64,000 nt of DNA from Hordeum vulgare subsp. vulgare (lineage: Eukaryota > Streptophyta > Magnoliopsida > Poales > Poaceae): assembly GCF_904849725.1 (NCBI RefSeq), contig NC_058524.1, forward strand, positions 24,707,001 to 24,771,000. Direction: 5' to 3'. Each line of letters starts with the position of its first letter. Positions within the stretch are counted from its first letter, which is position 1. The notes under the pieces were generated by a model, which did no database searches, was not told the origin of the DNA, and worked only from the letters and a program-made list of their open reading frames with translations. Of this stretch, positions 1 through 10,523 are shown piece after piece. The position numbers and the translations under genes were made by a program.

Positions 1-53
1 TATGTGTTGTCATTAACACCAAAAGACGATTAGGGGCATAGCATGCACTTTCA
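1..53 (-). repeat. Sirevirus 3' LTR, first 53 bases only
   Basis: The sequence is identical to the outer end of the 5' LTR at 29402-29454. On the minus strand it begins TGAAAGTGCATGC directly after a polypurine tract, so this is the U3 start of the 3' LTR; the rest lies left of the window. Confidence 0.9.
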
Positions 54-67
54 ATCTCCCCCTTTTT
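54..67 (-). other. Polypurine tract next to 3' LTR, with further copies upstream
   Basis: On the minus strand AAAAAGGGGGAGA abuts the LTR start and is the expected primer for plus-strand DNA synthesis. Three more GGGGGAG tracts on the same strand lie at about 146-156, 352-363 and 2541-2550. Repeated polypurine tracts near the 3' LTR are a reported Sirevirus trait. Confidence 0.75.
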
Positions 68-406
68 GGTAGTTGATGACAACATATACATAGGTCTCAA
101 AAAGATTAAACATACATTATAGTCTAGGAGATATTTAGTACGGAGCTCCCCCTTAAGATATGCATGATAAAGAAATTGAAGCTCCAATGGATCAACATGG
201 AAGGATAATAAATCATTATAGAAATAAGGAAAATGATGATATCATAGCGAGTCACAACCATTCATAAGTAGCCATACATGATTTTTATCCATTACATTAA
301 ATTTCCAAAGACTAAAAATGACGATAATAAAAATTTAACTACGATACATTACTCCCCCTTTGGCACCAAGTACCAAAAAGGGAGTCGTCAACAGAACCAA
401 TCAAAC

Positions 407-1981
407 TCAAAGCTCATCACCATCATCATCATCATCAGCCAAGCCACTGCCCCCAGCCTCGTCAAAGAACTCAGACCACTCAGGACCAGACGGGAAGCCA
501 AAATCAGTAGGAGGAGCAGCAGGAGGGGCCTCATCATCACTCACATCAAGAGCGCCCGAGGCTCTCAGACGAGCCTTGAGGGCATTCTTGGAGGAAACTA
601 AGCGAGAAACCACATCATGGGTTTGACCACACTGAAAGGAGACAGCCTTCATCAAGGCAGAGTGAGCTTTGCCAAGGAATTTGGCAATGCGACCGAGGGG
701 AGCGGAGCTAGATGAGGGGGTGGCGGCCCGTGCAGCAGTGCGGCGAGTGGATGTGGAGGAAGAAGGGGCTTTCTTGGGAGCAAAGCCATCCGCCATGTGA
801 GCTGGAATGACCCACTTGCGATGGGTGTGAGTGACAGCCACAGAGAAATCAGCAACATGGTTAATAAGTGCCTGGATGAAAGGAGCGTGAGGAAAGGCTC
901 GCTTGTACTGAAAGCTAGCAAGCCGAATCTCATGCCATAGAAAATGGGGCACATTGATTTTGCCCTTGGGGTGCTCGAACAAGTGATACATGATGTCGAT
1001 ACAATAGCCACTGCAAGAACCCTTATCACCCATCTTGGGATAGATGGTGCGGATGAGACACTGAAAAATAATGAAGTAAGGTGAGCGCCAGATGGATACC
1101 TGGTTAAGGTCCTTCATGCGCTCATCCGCATCAAGCTCACGTAGTGGCTTGAGAAGATGTCCACACACATCAATAGACTTAGGCGCATGGTTAGGGTCAT
1201 CCCTATGTATTTTGAAACCGGAATTGGGGAAACCCAGTGCGGCAACAAATGTAGCATAAGAAGCTTCGAAGCGAACGTCAGAGGTGATCCAGCTGACAGT
1301 GTTGTCGGAGCCAAAATGGCATGTGGCATAGAACTGGTGAATGGCAGCAGCATTAAAGTCGCAATGAAAGGCAAACGGGGCGGCAAGCCCTGATGCCTCA
1401 ATAAGCTCAATGGCACCCGGATATTTCGCCGGGTGCATGCGAATATGCTCAACATCAATAAAGTGATGAATAGATAACCCCTTATGAACTATGACTGTGG
1501 TAAAGATGTCTGCCTGGACGTTTGTGCGGAAACGTGAGTCCGTAGAGTCACGTGCGACCTCGTATTGATCTATGTCGCGGCGGAAAGTGAGACATGAAGC
1601 TGCGCCAATTGTGGTGAAATTTGTGATAGCACGACCTAACGTGGCAGGAGGTTCTAGTGAAATGTGGCGACCTTCACCTGCGGGCTGGGCAGGAGGAGGT
1701 TGTGGCATGTAGGACGCCCTGCGAGTCCCGGGCTTTGGCTTGGACCTTCGAGTGACGTGCTCAGGAAGATCCTCGGTGGCAAGCTCCTCCTCAAAGTCGG
1801 GGTCAGCACCATCAGACGACGAGGGAGACGGCGAACGCCGGGGCGGAGAACGCCGGGCAGTCCATTTGAAAGGATGGATTGGCTCATCCGAGTCCGACCG
1901 CGCGTTCATAGGGGTGCGGGAGGATGAGCCGGCCACGGTCTTCCGAGCGGTGTGCTTGGTCTTGCCCATGAAGCGCAACAC
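407..1981 (-). CDS. Third ORF of the Sirevirus, between pol and 3' LTR (524 aa, function unknown)
   Basis: An uninterrupted 524-codon frame in the same orientation as gag-pol, in the place where Sireviruses carry an 'env-like' ORF. Residues 1-95 are basic and rich in Ser/Pro/Arg. Residues about 115-400 form a compact domain with phrases such as HQFYATCHFG, WITSDVRFEASYATF, YCIDIMYHLFEH and INVPHFLWHEIRLASF. The C-terminus is acidic, ending in a DDDDDGDEL-like run. I see no signal peptide or clear membrane helix, so an envelope role is not supported. The layout resembles the 'putative plant transposon protein' domains found in plant retroelement ORFs (from memory, weak). A TATA-like box lies about 275 bp upstream. 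The frame is open although pol of the same element is frameshifted. Confidence 0.75.
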   Translation of the reverse strand: MLRFMGKTKHTARKTVAGSSSRTPMNARSDSDEPIHPFKWTARRSPPRRSPSPSSSDGADPDFEEELATEDLPEHVTRRSKPKPGTRRASYMPQPPPAQPAGEGRHISLEPPATLGRAITNFTTIGAASCLTFRRDIDQYEVARDSTDSRFRTNVQADIFTTVIVHKGLSIHHFIDVEHIRMHPAKYPGAIELIEASGLAAPFAFHCDFNAAAIHQFYATCHFGSDNTVSWITSDVRFEASYATFVAALGFPNSGFKIHRDDPNHAPKSIDVCGHLLKPLRELDADERMKDLNQVSIWRSPYFIIFQCLIRTIYPKMGDKGSCSGYCIDIMYHLFEHPKGKINVPHFLWHEIRLASFQYKRAFPHAPFIQALINHVADFSVAVTHTHRKWVIPAHMADGFAPKKAPSSSTSTRRTAARAATPSSSSAPLGRIAKFLGKAHSALMKAVSFQCGQTHDVVSRLVSSKNALKARLRASGALDVSDDEAPPAAPPTDFGFPSGPEWSEFFDEAGGSGLADDDDDGDEL

Positions 1982-2255
1982 CTACGCGAAGGAAAAATCC
2001 CCGAATGAGGAACGAAACATGGAGATACATGGGAGAAATCAAATCCAACGCGGAGAGAGACGGAGGAGCGACCTGAGGTTGGATCCCGTGAAGAATACGG
2101 AGATAGAGGTGAGGGATCCGCGGAGGAGATCGGCCCGATCTCGAGGATGGCGGCGTTGGGCAGGAGCTCCTCGAGCAGCTCCTTGAGCTGGCGGCGGCGG
2201 CTGGGGCAAAAGGGGGCGCTGGGGGTTCGGGAAAAAGCCAAGCCCCGCGCCCAGC

Positions 2256-2400
2256 TTTATATAGAGGCCCCGAGGCGTCGGACGTTCGGAGGGAGCCGGA
2301 CGTCCGGAGGTTGTTCTGGCGTCGGACGACCGACACAGGTCGGACGACCGGAGGAGGTTTTGCCGCCGGACGTCCGAGCGTGGCCGGACGTCCGAGAAAG
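2256..2400 (-). promoter_or_regulatory. Putative internal promoter of the third ORF: TATA box plus CGGACGTCCG palindromes
   Basis: On the minus strand TATATAAA (2256-2263) is preceded upstream (2280-2400) by three exact GGACGTCC palindromes and several one- or two-base variants (CGGACGTTCGG, TCGGACGACCG). The same palindrome is clustered upstream of the TATA box in the element's own LTR (28539-29100). A polypurine tract (2541-2550) lies just beyond, close to the pol stop, so the segment looks like a polypurine tract plus LTR-type promoter. Promoter function is inferred. Confidence 0.5.
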
Positions 2401-2607
2401 AGGAGAAGGGAGAGGCCAGTGCTGATAGTTTTTGTTTTGATGATGATGACTTGCATGGTATTGCAAACAAAATATGAACACTGTTTTCCTAGAAGCATTG
2501 CGTACGTTGTAAGCTTAAAAACACATAGAATTACGACGCACTCCCCCTAAATATATGCGCACATCAAGACACAACCATAGTGTGAGTGTATGTATGTGTG
2601 CAAGATT

Positions 2608-4296
2608 TCAAGATATGTTGTCAAGCTCCAAGATACCAAGTTCACGCCTAAGTTGACAGAACCTAGCTACGCTAAGTGGCCTGGTGAAAATGTCTGCTAA
2701 CTGCATGTCGGTACCCACATGGGTAATATCAATGTCACCCTTTTGCACATGGTCTCTCAAGAAATGATACCTAATATCAATATGTTTTGTGCGAGGGTGA
2801 TCAATGGGGTTCACGGAGATCTTTATGGCACTTTCATTATCACAGAGAAGAGGAACGTGTCGATACGTGATACCATAATCCTTTAGTGTTTGCCTCATCC
2901 ATAGCAATTGAGTAGCACAGCTTGCGGCTGCAATATATTCTGCCTCGGCCGTGGAGAGAGAAACACAGTTCTGCTTCTTTGAGGACAAACTTACCAACGA
3001 GCGTCTAAGAAACTGACAGGCACCGGAAGTGGATTTCCGTCCCACTTTATCACCGGCCCAATCCGCATCAGAATACCCAATAAGATCAAACTTTGCATCC
3101 TTAGGGTACCATAAGCCTAACTTTGGGGTGTGAACAAGGTATCTAAGAATATGCTTAACCGTCGTGTGATGGCTTTCCATAGGGGAAGCTTGAAATCTAG
3201 CACATATTCCTACACTTAACATGATGTCCGGTCTAGATGCGCAAAGATAAAGCAACGAACCAATCATGGAGCGGTAAGTAGATGGGTCAAAAGGAATACC
3301 GTTTGAGTCTTCATTTAGAACTACATCGATGGCCATGGGTGTCTTCATTGGTTTAGCATTTGTCATATCAAATTTCTCAAGAATGTCCTTGAGGTACTTA
3401 GTTTGAGACAAGAAAATCCCTTCTTGAAATTGTTGTATTTGAAAACCAAGAAAGAACTTCAAGTCCGTGTTGAGTGACATCTCAAAGGTCTTGGTCATGG
3501 AGGCCGCAAACTTCTTGCACAAATGGATGTTAGGAGAACCAAAAATGATGTCATCTACATAGATTTGGCATAAGATCAAATCACCATTTTCCCTCTTAGT
3601 AAAAAGAGTGGGATCGATCACCCCCACCACAAAGCCATCATCGAGTAGGAACTTCTTAAGATGATCGTACCAAGCACGGGGTGCTTGTTTAAGACCATAA
3701 AGTGCCTTGTGAAGTTTATATACATGGTCTTTGTGATGAGGGTCAACAAACCCAGGTGGTTGTGATACATATACCTCTTCTTGTAGAGGACCGTTAAGAA
3801 AAGCACTTTTCGCATCCATTTGATGCAAAGTAAAACCATTGAAAGCAGCATAGGCCAGTAAAATGCGAATGGACTCAAGACGAGCAACAGGGGCGAAGGT
3901 TTCACCAAAGTCCAAACCTTCAACTTGGGAGTACCCCTGTGCTACTAACCTTGCCTTGTTGCATAGGACAGTCCCGTTCTCATCTTCCTTGTTCTTGAAA
4001 ATCCATTTGGTTCCAATGACATTATGTTCCTCGGTTGGTCGTTCTACCAATGACCATACTTCGTTGCGTGTAAAACTATTTAGCTCCTCTTGCATAGCAA
4101 GTAGCCAGTCATTGTCACATAATGCATCCTGAACCCTGTGTGGCACGGTACTAGAGACAAACAAAAAGTGAGCACAAAAGTTTGTTAATTGTTTACGAGT
4201 CACTCTACCTTCCGACACGCCTGTAAGGATTTTATCAATATCAACACGACCGGCCACACGTGGCATGATGGAGGTCAAGGTTTCACAAGGTTCCAC
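2608..4296 (-). pseudogene. Sirevirus reverse transcriptase / RNase H (pol fragment)
   Basis: A 562-codon frame covers the whole Copia RT and RNase H. RT motifs seen are [11 protein letters not shown], the [13 protein letters not shown] block, [12 protein letters not shown] and the catalytic YVDDIIFGS. RNase H follows with [31 protein letters not shown] and [11 protein letters not shown], ending in LADIFTRPL. All expected acidic residues are present. The frame is separated from the integrase frame by a shift near 4331-4335, so the polyprotein as a whole is not intact. It copied the element's RNA into DNA when active. Confidence 0.9.
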
Positions 4297-4334
4297 TTCG
4301 TTTCCATCATCAACGTCCTCAACATATGGATCAT

Positions 4335-5519
4335 TTATATGCGGAGAAGATATTCCTCTTCGTGTTGCACCTGTTGAGGTTCATCATCAAGCATACCCAT
4401 GCTTTGGTCCACCTCTTGAAGATCAACTTGTTCTTGAGTGTCATCAGGGTGAGAGACATGTTCTCCCACTTGATCCTCAACAACCGGCATGATGTGTGTG
4501 CTAATATCTTGTGGAGGTACGGGCAGTGAGCTGTCTTGAGGATGCGAGATATTCTCATCATCTTCATCATCATGGGGTCTTTGTTCCATAGGCAGAAGTG
4601 CACCTACACCCATGTTTAAGATATCTTGTGGGGAGTCTTCTTCACCTGCATCATTTAGATCAACTTGCTCCCCATGGGAGCGGTTAAATTCATCAAACGT
4701 CACGTCACAGGTTTCTATAACACATCCAGTGGATTTGTTGTAGACTCTGTAGGCGTGAGAGTTTGACCCATAGCCAACAAAAATCCCTTCAGTTGTTTTG
4801 GATTGAAATTTCCCTAACCGTTCCCGTTTGTTGAGGATGAAGCATTTGCATCCAAACACACGAAAGTACTTAACATTGGGCTTGTTCCCAGTTAGGAGCT
4901 CATATGGAGTTTTCTCCAATATTGATCGGAGGAAGAGCCGGTTTGATGCATGACATGCTGTGTTGACGGCCTCAGCCCAAAAACTATGTGGTGACTTGTA
5001 TTCATCTAACATGGACCTTGCCATTTCCACAAGTGTCCGGTACTTCCTCTCTGCCACACCATTTTGTTGAGGGGTGTAAGGTGCGGAGTACTGATGTTCA
5101 ATCCCCTCATCACTAAGAAATTCTTCTAGGGTGTAGTTCTTGAACTCAGAGCCATTATCACTTCTTACTGCCTTGATGTCCTTGTCAAACTTCCGCTGGG
5201 CTTGTTTGGCAAAGTCAATGAAAGTGACCTTCGTCTCGTCCTTGGACTTGAGAAATAACACCCATGTATATCTTGAGTAATCATCAACAATGACTAGGCC
5301 ATACTTTTTCCCTCCAAGACTTGCCCATGAAGGAGGCCCAAACAAATCCACATGAAGGAGCTCTAACAGCCTCGAAGTGGATACAATGTTCTTGGGTGGA
5401 TGTCTTGATTGATGTTGTTTCCCAGCTATGCATGCACTGCACACACGATCTTTCTTAAAAGATACATTTGTTAGTCCAAGAATGTGATTGCCGTTTAAGA
5501 GATTTTGAAGATTTTTCAT
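4335..5519 (-). pseudogene. Sirevirus integrase (pol fragment)
   Basis: The frame begins after the LWHR-type histidine motif of the zinc-binding domain and continues with CSACIAGKQ (the Cys pair), then the catalytic core: the first Asp in LLHVDLFGP, the second in VRSDNGSEFKN and the Glu in NGVAERKYRTL. The chromodomain-like region typical of Gypsy is absent, as expected for Copia. The C-terminal tail is acidic and low-complexity. A shift at about 5519-5455 joins it to the protease frame: the His motif there reads WLWHRPRPCWH instead of a normal H-x3-H pattern. Confidence 0.85.
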
Positions 5520-5973
5520 GCCAACATGGGCGAGGGCGATGCCACAGCCATCCCATGTCGGCCTTGGCCATTAGACAAGTTGTATGGAAAGTGCTCTCTT
5601 TCGAGAAATCAACCGTGTAAAGGTTGCCATCCAACTCTACAACAAAAGCCACTTCAAGAGTGTCTCTCTTAAATACTTTCACATCCGTTAGTCCAAATAG
5701 TGTGTCATAACCGACGGAAGCCAATTGGCGAACTGAAAGTAAATGGTATTGAAGAGATTGGACAAGCATGACATTTGCAATAGACATGTCATTAGTGATT
5801 GCCACCTTGCCCAACCCAATTACCTGCCCTTTCGACCCTCCACCAAATACAATGCTCATATATGGTCGAATGGCTTGCATGAAGTCATAGAGCAAATTAC
5901 TATCTCCGGTCATATGATTGGTGCATCCACTATCGATCACCCATTTGGCTCCACCGGAGAAAACAACCTGTAA
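5455..5973 (-). pseudogene. Sirevirus aspartic protease and GAG-pre-integrase region
   Basis: WVIDSGCTNHMTGD carries the D-S-G active site of a retroviral-type aspartic protease. It is followed by the flap-like region and the pre-integrase segment up to the LWHR motif, where the frame is lost. Upstream a stop near 5975 separates it from the gag frame. It would have cut the polyprotein. Confidence 0.8.
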
Positions 5974-5977
5974 CGAA

Positions 5978-6891
5978 TTAAGACTTGGTTTGAGGTACCC
6001 ATTTTGTCATGGGGCCTTTCACATTAGTTACAAGAGTCTTAGGGACCCAAATAGCATAGAATCGAAATGCATTACGGGGACCAACAAATTTAGCATAGAC
6101 CTCTCCTTCCTTTGATTTGCGTAGTACATAGGATGGCGGCATGAATTCGGTTGTCTTGTTGTGAGTAGACGAACCCCTAGTGGCCGATCCACTCACAACC
6201 TTACCTTTCTCCCGTGTCCCTCTGGTACAAATATTTCCTTAAGAGGAGTGGTACACTTGAGAGGAGATGCACTTTTCTTGGCAGTGCTTGGGTTGAGCCC
6301 AAGCCCTTCCTTTGCGAAACCTCCATTGTGTCGACTTAAGATCTCATTGAGAGTCTTTTGTCCTTGTGCACATGTCATGAGACCTCTGTCTAGCTGTGCC
6401 TTTAACGAATAGTTTTCCTCAAGGATAGATGTTAGTTCACTACTAGGATTAGTAGTGCAGGTATCAACATTGATAATAGATGAGGAGTAGGCCTTAGCTA
6501 GAGTGTCAAGATAAGTGACCTTAAGTGCCTCAAAGCTCTTTGTAAGAACAGTGAGTTTCTCTTCCTTGTCTTTCAGAGACAAGGATAGACGCTCACAGTC
6601 CTTAGAAAGAGAAGCATGAGAGTTCACAAGTCGGTCTTTATCATTTAGTAATTCTCTGCACACATTTTCACTCTTTTTCAAGGAGGCAAGATCATTTGCA
6701 TGTTTATCAAGGTTTTCACCTACTTTTGAACATAATGCATCATTTTCTGCTTCCTCATACAGGACTTTCTGCTCAAGGAGTTCATTTCTCTCCTTCTCCT
6801 CAGTGACGAGGGTTTCGAGTTCCTTGATGGTATTGGTGTGCTTACTCACCATTTCCATAAGTATGCGAAACATAGTGAGCTTCTTTCCTTT
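5978..6891 (-). pseudogene. Sirevirus gag, C-terminal half with coiled coil
   Basis: The main frame (6193-6873) is a long heptad-rich segment, with Lys/Glu/Leu alternation such as KELETLVTEEKERNELLEQK, ending in a basic tail. A second short frame (5978-6196) continues towards the protease after a frameshift. The 5' half of the same gag lies beyond the Angela insertion at 17522-19160. Sirevirus Gag proteins are known for long coiled-coil extensions. Confidence 0.75.
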
Positions 6892-6896
6892 AAGAG
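6892..6896. repeat. Target site duplication AAGAG (left) of the Angela element
   Basis: AAGAG at 6892-6896 is repeated at 17517-17521 just outside the other end of the element. The 5-bp length is normal for Copia integration, and removing the element rejoins the Sirevirus gag. Confidence 0.95.
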
Positions 6897-9800
6897 TGTT
6901 GGGTAACGTAGCATAAATTCAAAAAAAATCCTACGCATGTTCATATCTTCCTATGGAGAGACCAGCAACGAGAGAGGGGTAAGAGCATCTTCGTACCTTG
7001 AAGATCGCTAAGCGGAAGCGTTGCTAGAACGCGGTTGATGGAGTCGTACTCGCAGCGATTCCGATCTAGTGCCGAACAACGGCACCTCCGCGTTCAACAC
7101 ACGTGTAGCCCGGTGACGTCTCCCACACCTTGATCCAGCAAGGAGGAGGGAGAGGTTGGGGAAGAAGACCAGCAACACGACGGCGTGGTGTTGGTGGAGA
7201 GACGAGGTCTCCCGGCAGGGCTTCGCCAAGCGCCGGCAGAGAGGAGGAGGGAGAGGAACAGGGCTGCGCCGAGAGAGAGAGAGATTAAACCGTGTCTCAA
7301 ACAGCCCCGAACCTCATCTATATATAGGGGAAGGGGAAGGGGGCGCAGCCCTTAGGGTTCCCACCCCTAAGGGGTGCGGCAGCCCTTAGATGGGAGAGGG
7401 GTGGCGGCCAGGGCAAGGGGGAGGGGTGGCGCACCCCTCTGGTGGGCCTAAGGCCCACCTAAGTTAGGGTTCCCCCTTCTTTTTCTTTCCCCTGCGCCAT
7501 GGGCTGAGTGGGGAGGCGCACCAGCCCAACTAGGGGCTGGTTCCCACCCCTAATTAGCCCATCTTACCTCTTGGGGTCGCAGCCCCCCTTCGGTGGTCCC
7601 CCGGGACCACCTCCGGTGGTCCCGGTGGTCCCGGTACGTTACCGGTGATGCCCGAAACACTTCCGGTGTCCGAAACCATCCGTCCTATATATCAATCTTT
7701 ACCTCCGGACCATTCCGGAGCTCCTCGTGACGTCCGGGATCTCATCCGGGACTCCGAACAACTTTCGGTAATCTCGTATAACAATTCCCTATAACCCTAG
7801 CGTCATCGAACCTTAAGTGTGTAGACCCTACGGATTCGGGAGACAGCCAGACATGACCGGGACACCTTTCTGGCCAATAACCATCAGCGGGGTCTGGATA
7901 CCCATGGTGGCTCCCACTAGCTCCACGATGATCTCATCGGATGAACCACGATGTCAAGGATTCAATCAATCCCGTATACGATTCCCTTTGTCTGTCGGTA
8001 TAGAACTTGCCCGAGATTCGATCATCGGTATACCTATACCTTGTTCAATCTCGTTGCCGGTAAGTCTCTTTACTCGTTCCGTAGCACGTCATCGTGTGAC
8101 TAACTCCTTAGTCACATTGAGCTCATGATGATGTTCTACCGAGTGGGCCCAGAGATACCTCTCCGTCACACGGAGTGACAAATCCCGATCTCGATTCGTG
8201 CCAACCCAACAAACACTTTCGGAGGTACCCGTAGTGCACCTTTATAGTCACCCAGTTACGTTGTGACGTTTGATACACCCAAAGCACTCCTACGGTATCC
8301 GGGAGTTGCACAATCTCACGGTCGAAGGAAAAGATACTTGACATTAGAAAAGCATTAGCATACGAACAATACGATCTAGTGCTAGGCTTAGGATTGGGTC
8401 TTGTCCACCACATCATTCTCCCAATGACGTGATCCCGTTATCAATGACATCCAATGTCCATGATCAGGAAACCATGATCATCTATTGACTAACGAGCTAG
8501 CTAACTAGAGGCTTGCTAGGGACACATTGTGATTTATTCATTCACACATGTATTTGTTGGAATTATGCCCTAGAGGCAATAATAAATGTATAGTTATTAT
8601 TATTATTCCTGTATCAAGATAATAGTTTATTATCCATGCTATAATTGTATTGAATGAAGACTCATTTACATGTGTGGATACATAGACAAAACACCGTCCC
8701 TAGCATGCCTCTAGTTGGCTAGCCAGTTGATCGATGATAGTCAGTGTCTTCTGATTATGAACAAGGTGTTGTTGCTTGATAACTGGATCACGTCATTAGG
8801 AGAATCACGTGATGGACTAAGACCCAAACTAATAGACGTAGCATGTTGATCGTGTCATTTTGTTGCTACTGTTTTCTGCGTGTCAAGTATTTATTCCTAT
8901 GACCATGAGATCATATAACTCACTGACACCGGAGGAATGCTTTGTGTGTATCAAACGTCGCAACGTAACTGGGTGACTATAAAGATGCTCTACACGTATC
9001 TCCGAAGGTGTTAGTTGAGTTAGTATGGATCAAGACTGGGATTTGTCACTCCGTGTGACGGAGAGGTATCTCGGGGCCCACTCGGTAATACAACATCACA
9101 CACAAGCCTTGCAAGCAATGTAACTTAGTGTAAGTTGTGGGATCTTGTATTACGGAACGAGTAAAGAGACTTGCCGGTAAACGAGATTGAAATAGGTATG
9201 CGGATACTGACGATCGAATCTCGGGCAAGTAACATACCGAAGGACAAAGGGAATGACATACGGGATTATACGAATCCTTGGCACTGAGGTTCAAACGATA
9301 AGATCTTCGTAGAATATGTAGGATCCAATATGGGCATCCAGGTCCCGCTGTTGGATATTGACCGAGGAGTCTCTCGGGTCATGTCTACATAGTTCTCGAA
9401 CCCGCAGGGTCTGCACACTTAAGGTTCGACGTTGTTTTATGCGTATTTGAGTTATATGGTTGGTTACCGAATGTTGTTCGGAGTCCCGGATGAGATCACG
9501 GACGTCACGAGGGTTTCCGGAATGGTCCGTAAACGAAGATTGATATATAGGATGACCTCATTTGATTACCGGAAGGTTTTCGGAGTTGCCGGGAATGTAC
9601 CGGGAATGACGAATGGGTTCCGGGGGTTCACCGGAAGGGGGCAACCCACTCCGGGGAAGCCCATAGGTATTTGGGGGGGTCACACCAGCCCTTAGTGGGC
9701 TGGTGGTGCAGCCCACCAATCCCCTATGCGCCAAGGAAGAAAAAATCAAAGGAAAGAAAAAAAAAAGAGGAAGTGGGAAAGGGGAAGGACTCCCTCCCAC

Positions 9801-10491
9801 CAAACCAAGTAGGACTCGGTTTGGGGGGGGAGAGTCCTCCCCCCTGGCTCGGCCGACCCCTTGGGGTTCCCTTGGACCCCAAGGCAAGGTCCCCCTCCCT
9901 CCTCCTATATATATGGGGCTTTTAGGGCAGATTTGAGACGACTTTCTCACGGCTGCCCGACCACATACCTCCATAGTTTTTCCTCTAGATCGTGTTTCTG
10001 CGGAGCTCGGGCGGAGCCCTGCTGAGACAAGATCATCACCAACCTCCGGAGCACCGTCACGCTGCCGGAGAACTCTTCTACCTCTCCGTCTCTCTTGCTG
10101 GATCAAGAAGGCCGAGATCATCGTCGAGCTGTACGTGTGCTGAACGCGGAGGTGCCGTCCGTTCGGTACTAGATCGTGGGACTGATCGCGGGATTGTTCG
10201 CGGGGCGGATCGAGGGATGTGAGGACGTTCCACTACATCAACCGCGATCTCTAATCGCTTCTGCTGTACGATCTACAAGGGTACGTAGATCACTCATCCC
10301 CTCTCGTAGATGGACATCACCATGATAGGTCTTCGTGCGCGTAGGAAAATTTTTGTTTCCCATGCGACGTTCCCCAACAGTATTAGTGTTTCCTGTTAAT
10401 ACAATTATAGCATGAATGATAGACGATTATCATGAACAAGGAAATATGATAATAACCATTTTATTATTGCCTCTAGGGCATATTTCCGACA
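6897..10491 (-). repeat. Angela 3' LTR, split by a solo LTR
   Basis: The LTR pieces are 6897-8554 and 10385-10491 (about 1765 bp together). The short piece starts with TGTCGG on the minus strand instead of TGTTGG. A TATATATA box lies at about 7318-7327. Compared with the 5' LTR it has an extra copy of a GGTGGTCCC-type repeat near 7600 and scattered substitutions, mostly in the first 200 bases. Confidence 0.9.
8555..10379 (+). mobile_element. Solo LTR of the BARE1/WIS/Angela group
   Basis: It begins TGTTGGAATTATGCCCTAGA and ends CCCCAACA, is 1825 bp long and is flanked by GTATT on both sides (8550-8554 and 10380-10384). No internal region is present, so it is the product of LTR-LTR recombination of an element that had inserted, in opposite orientation, in the Angela 3' LTR. 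A TATATATAT box occurs near 9905. Confidence 0.95.
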
Positions 10492-10501
10492 GTCTCCCAC
10501 T
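10492..10501 (-). other. Angela polypurine tract
   Basis: On the minus strand AAGTGGGAGAC lies immediately before the 3' LTR start, the usual arrangement in BARE1/Angela. Confidence 0.8.
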
Positions 10502-10523
10502 TGCACTAGAGACAATAATCTAG

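Noticed and set aside
1740..2498. Several open frames of 75-200 codons on both strands around the Sirevirus third ORF
   Set aside because: GC-rich overlap frames with no domain; they arise from the palindrome array and from the antisense of the ORF.
7817..8416. Small frames inside the Angela LTRs, repeated at 16672 and 25268
   Set aside because: They fall wholly in LTR sequence and repeat with each LTR copy; no coding signal.
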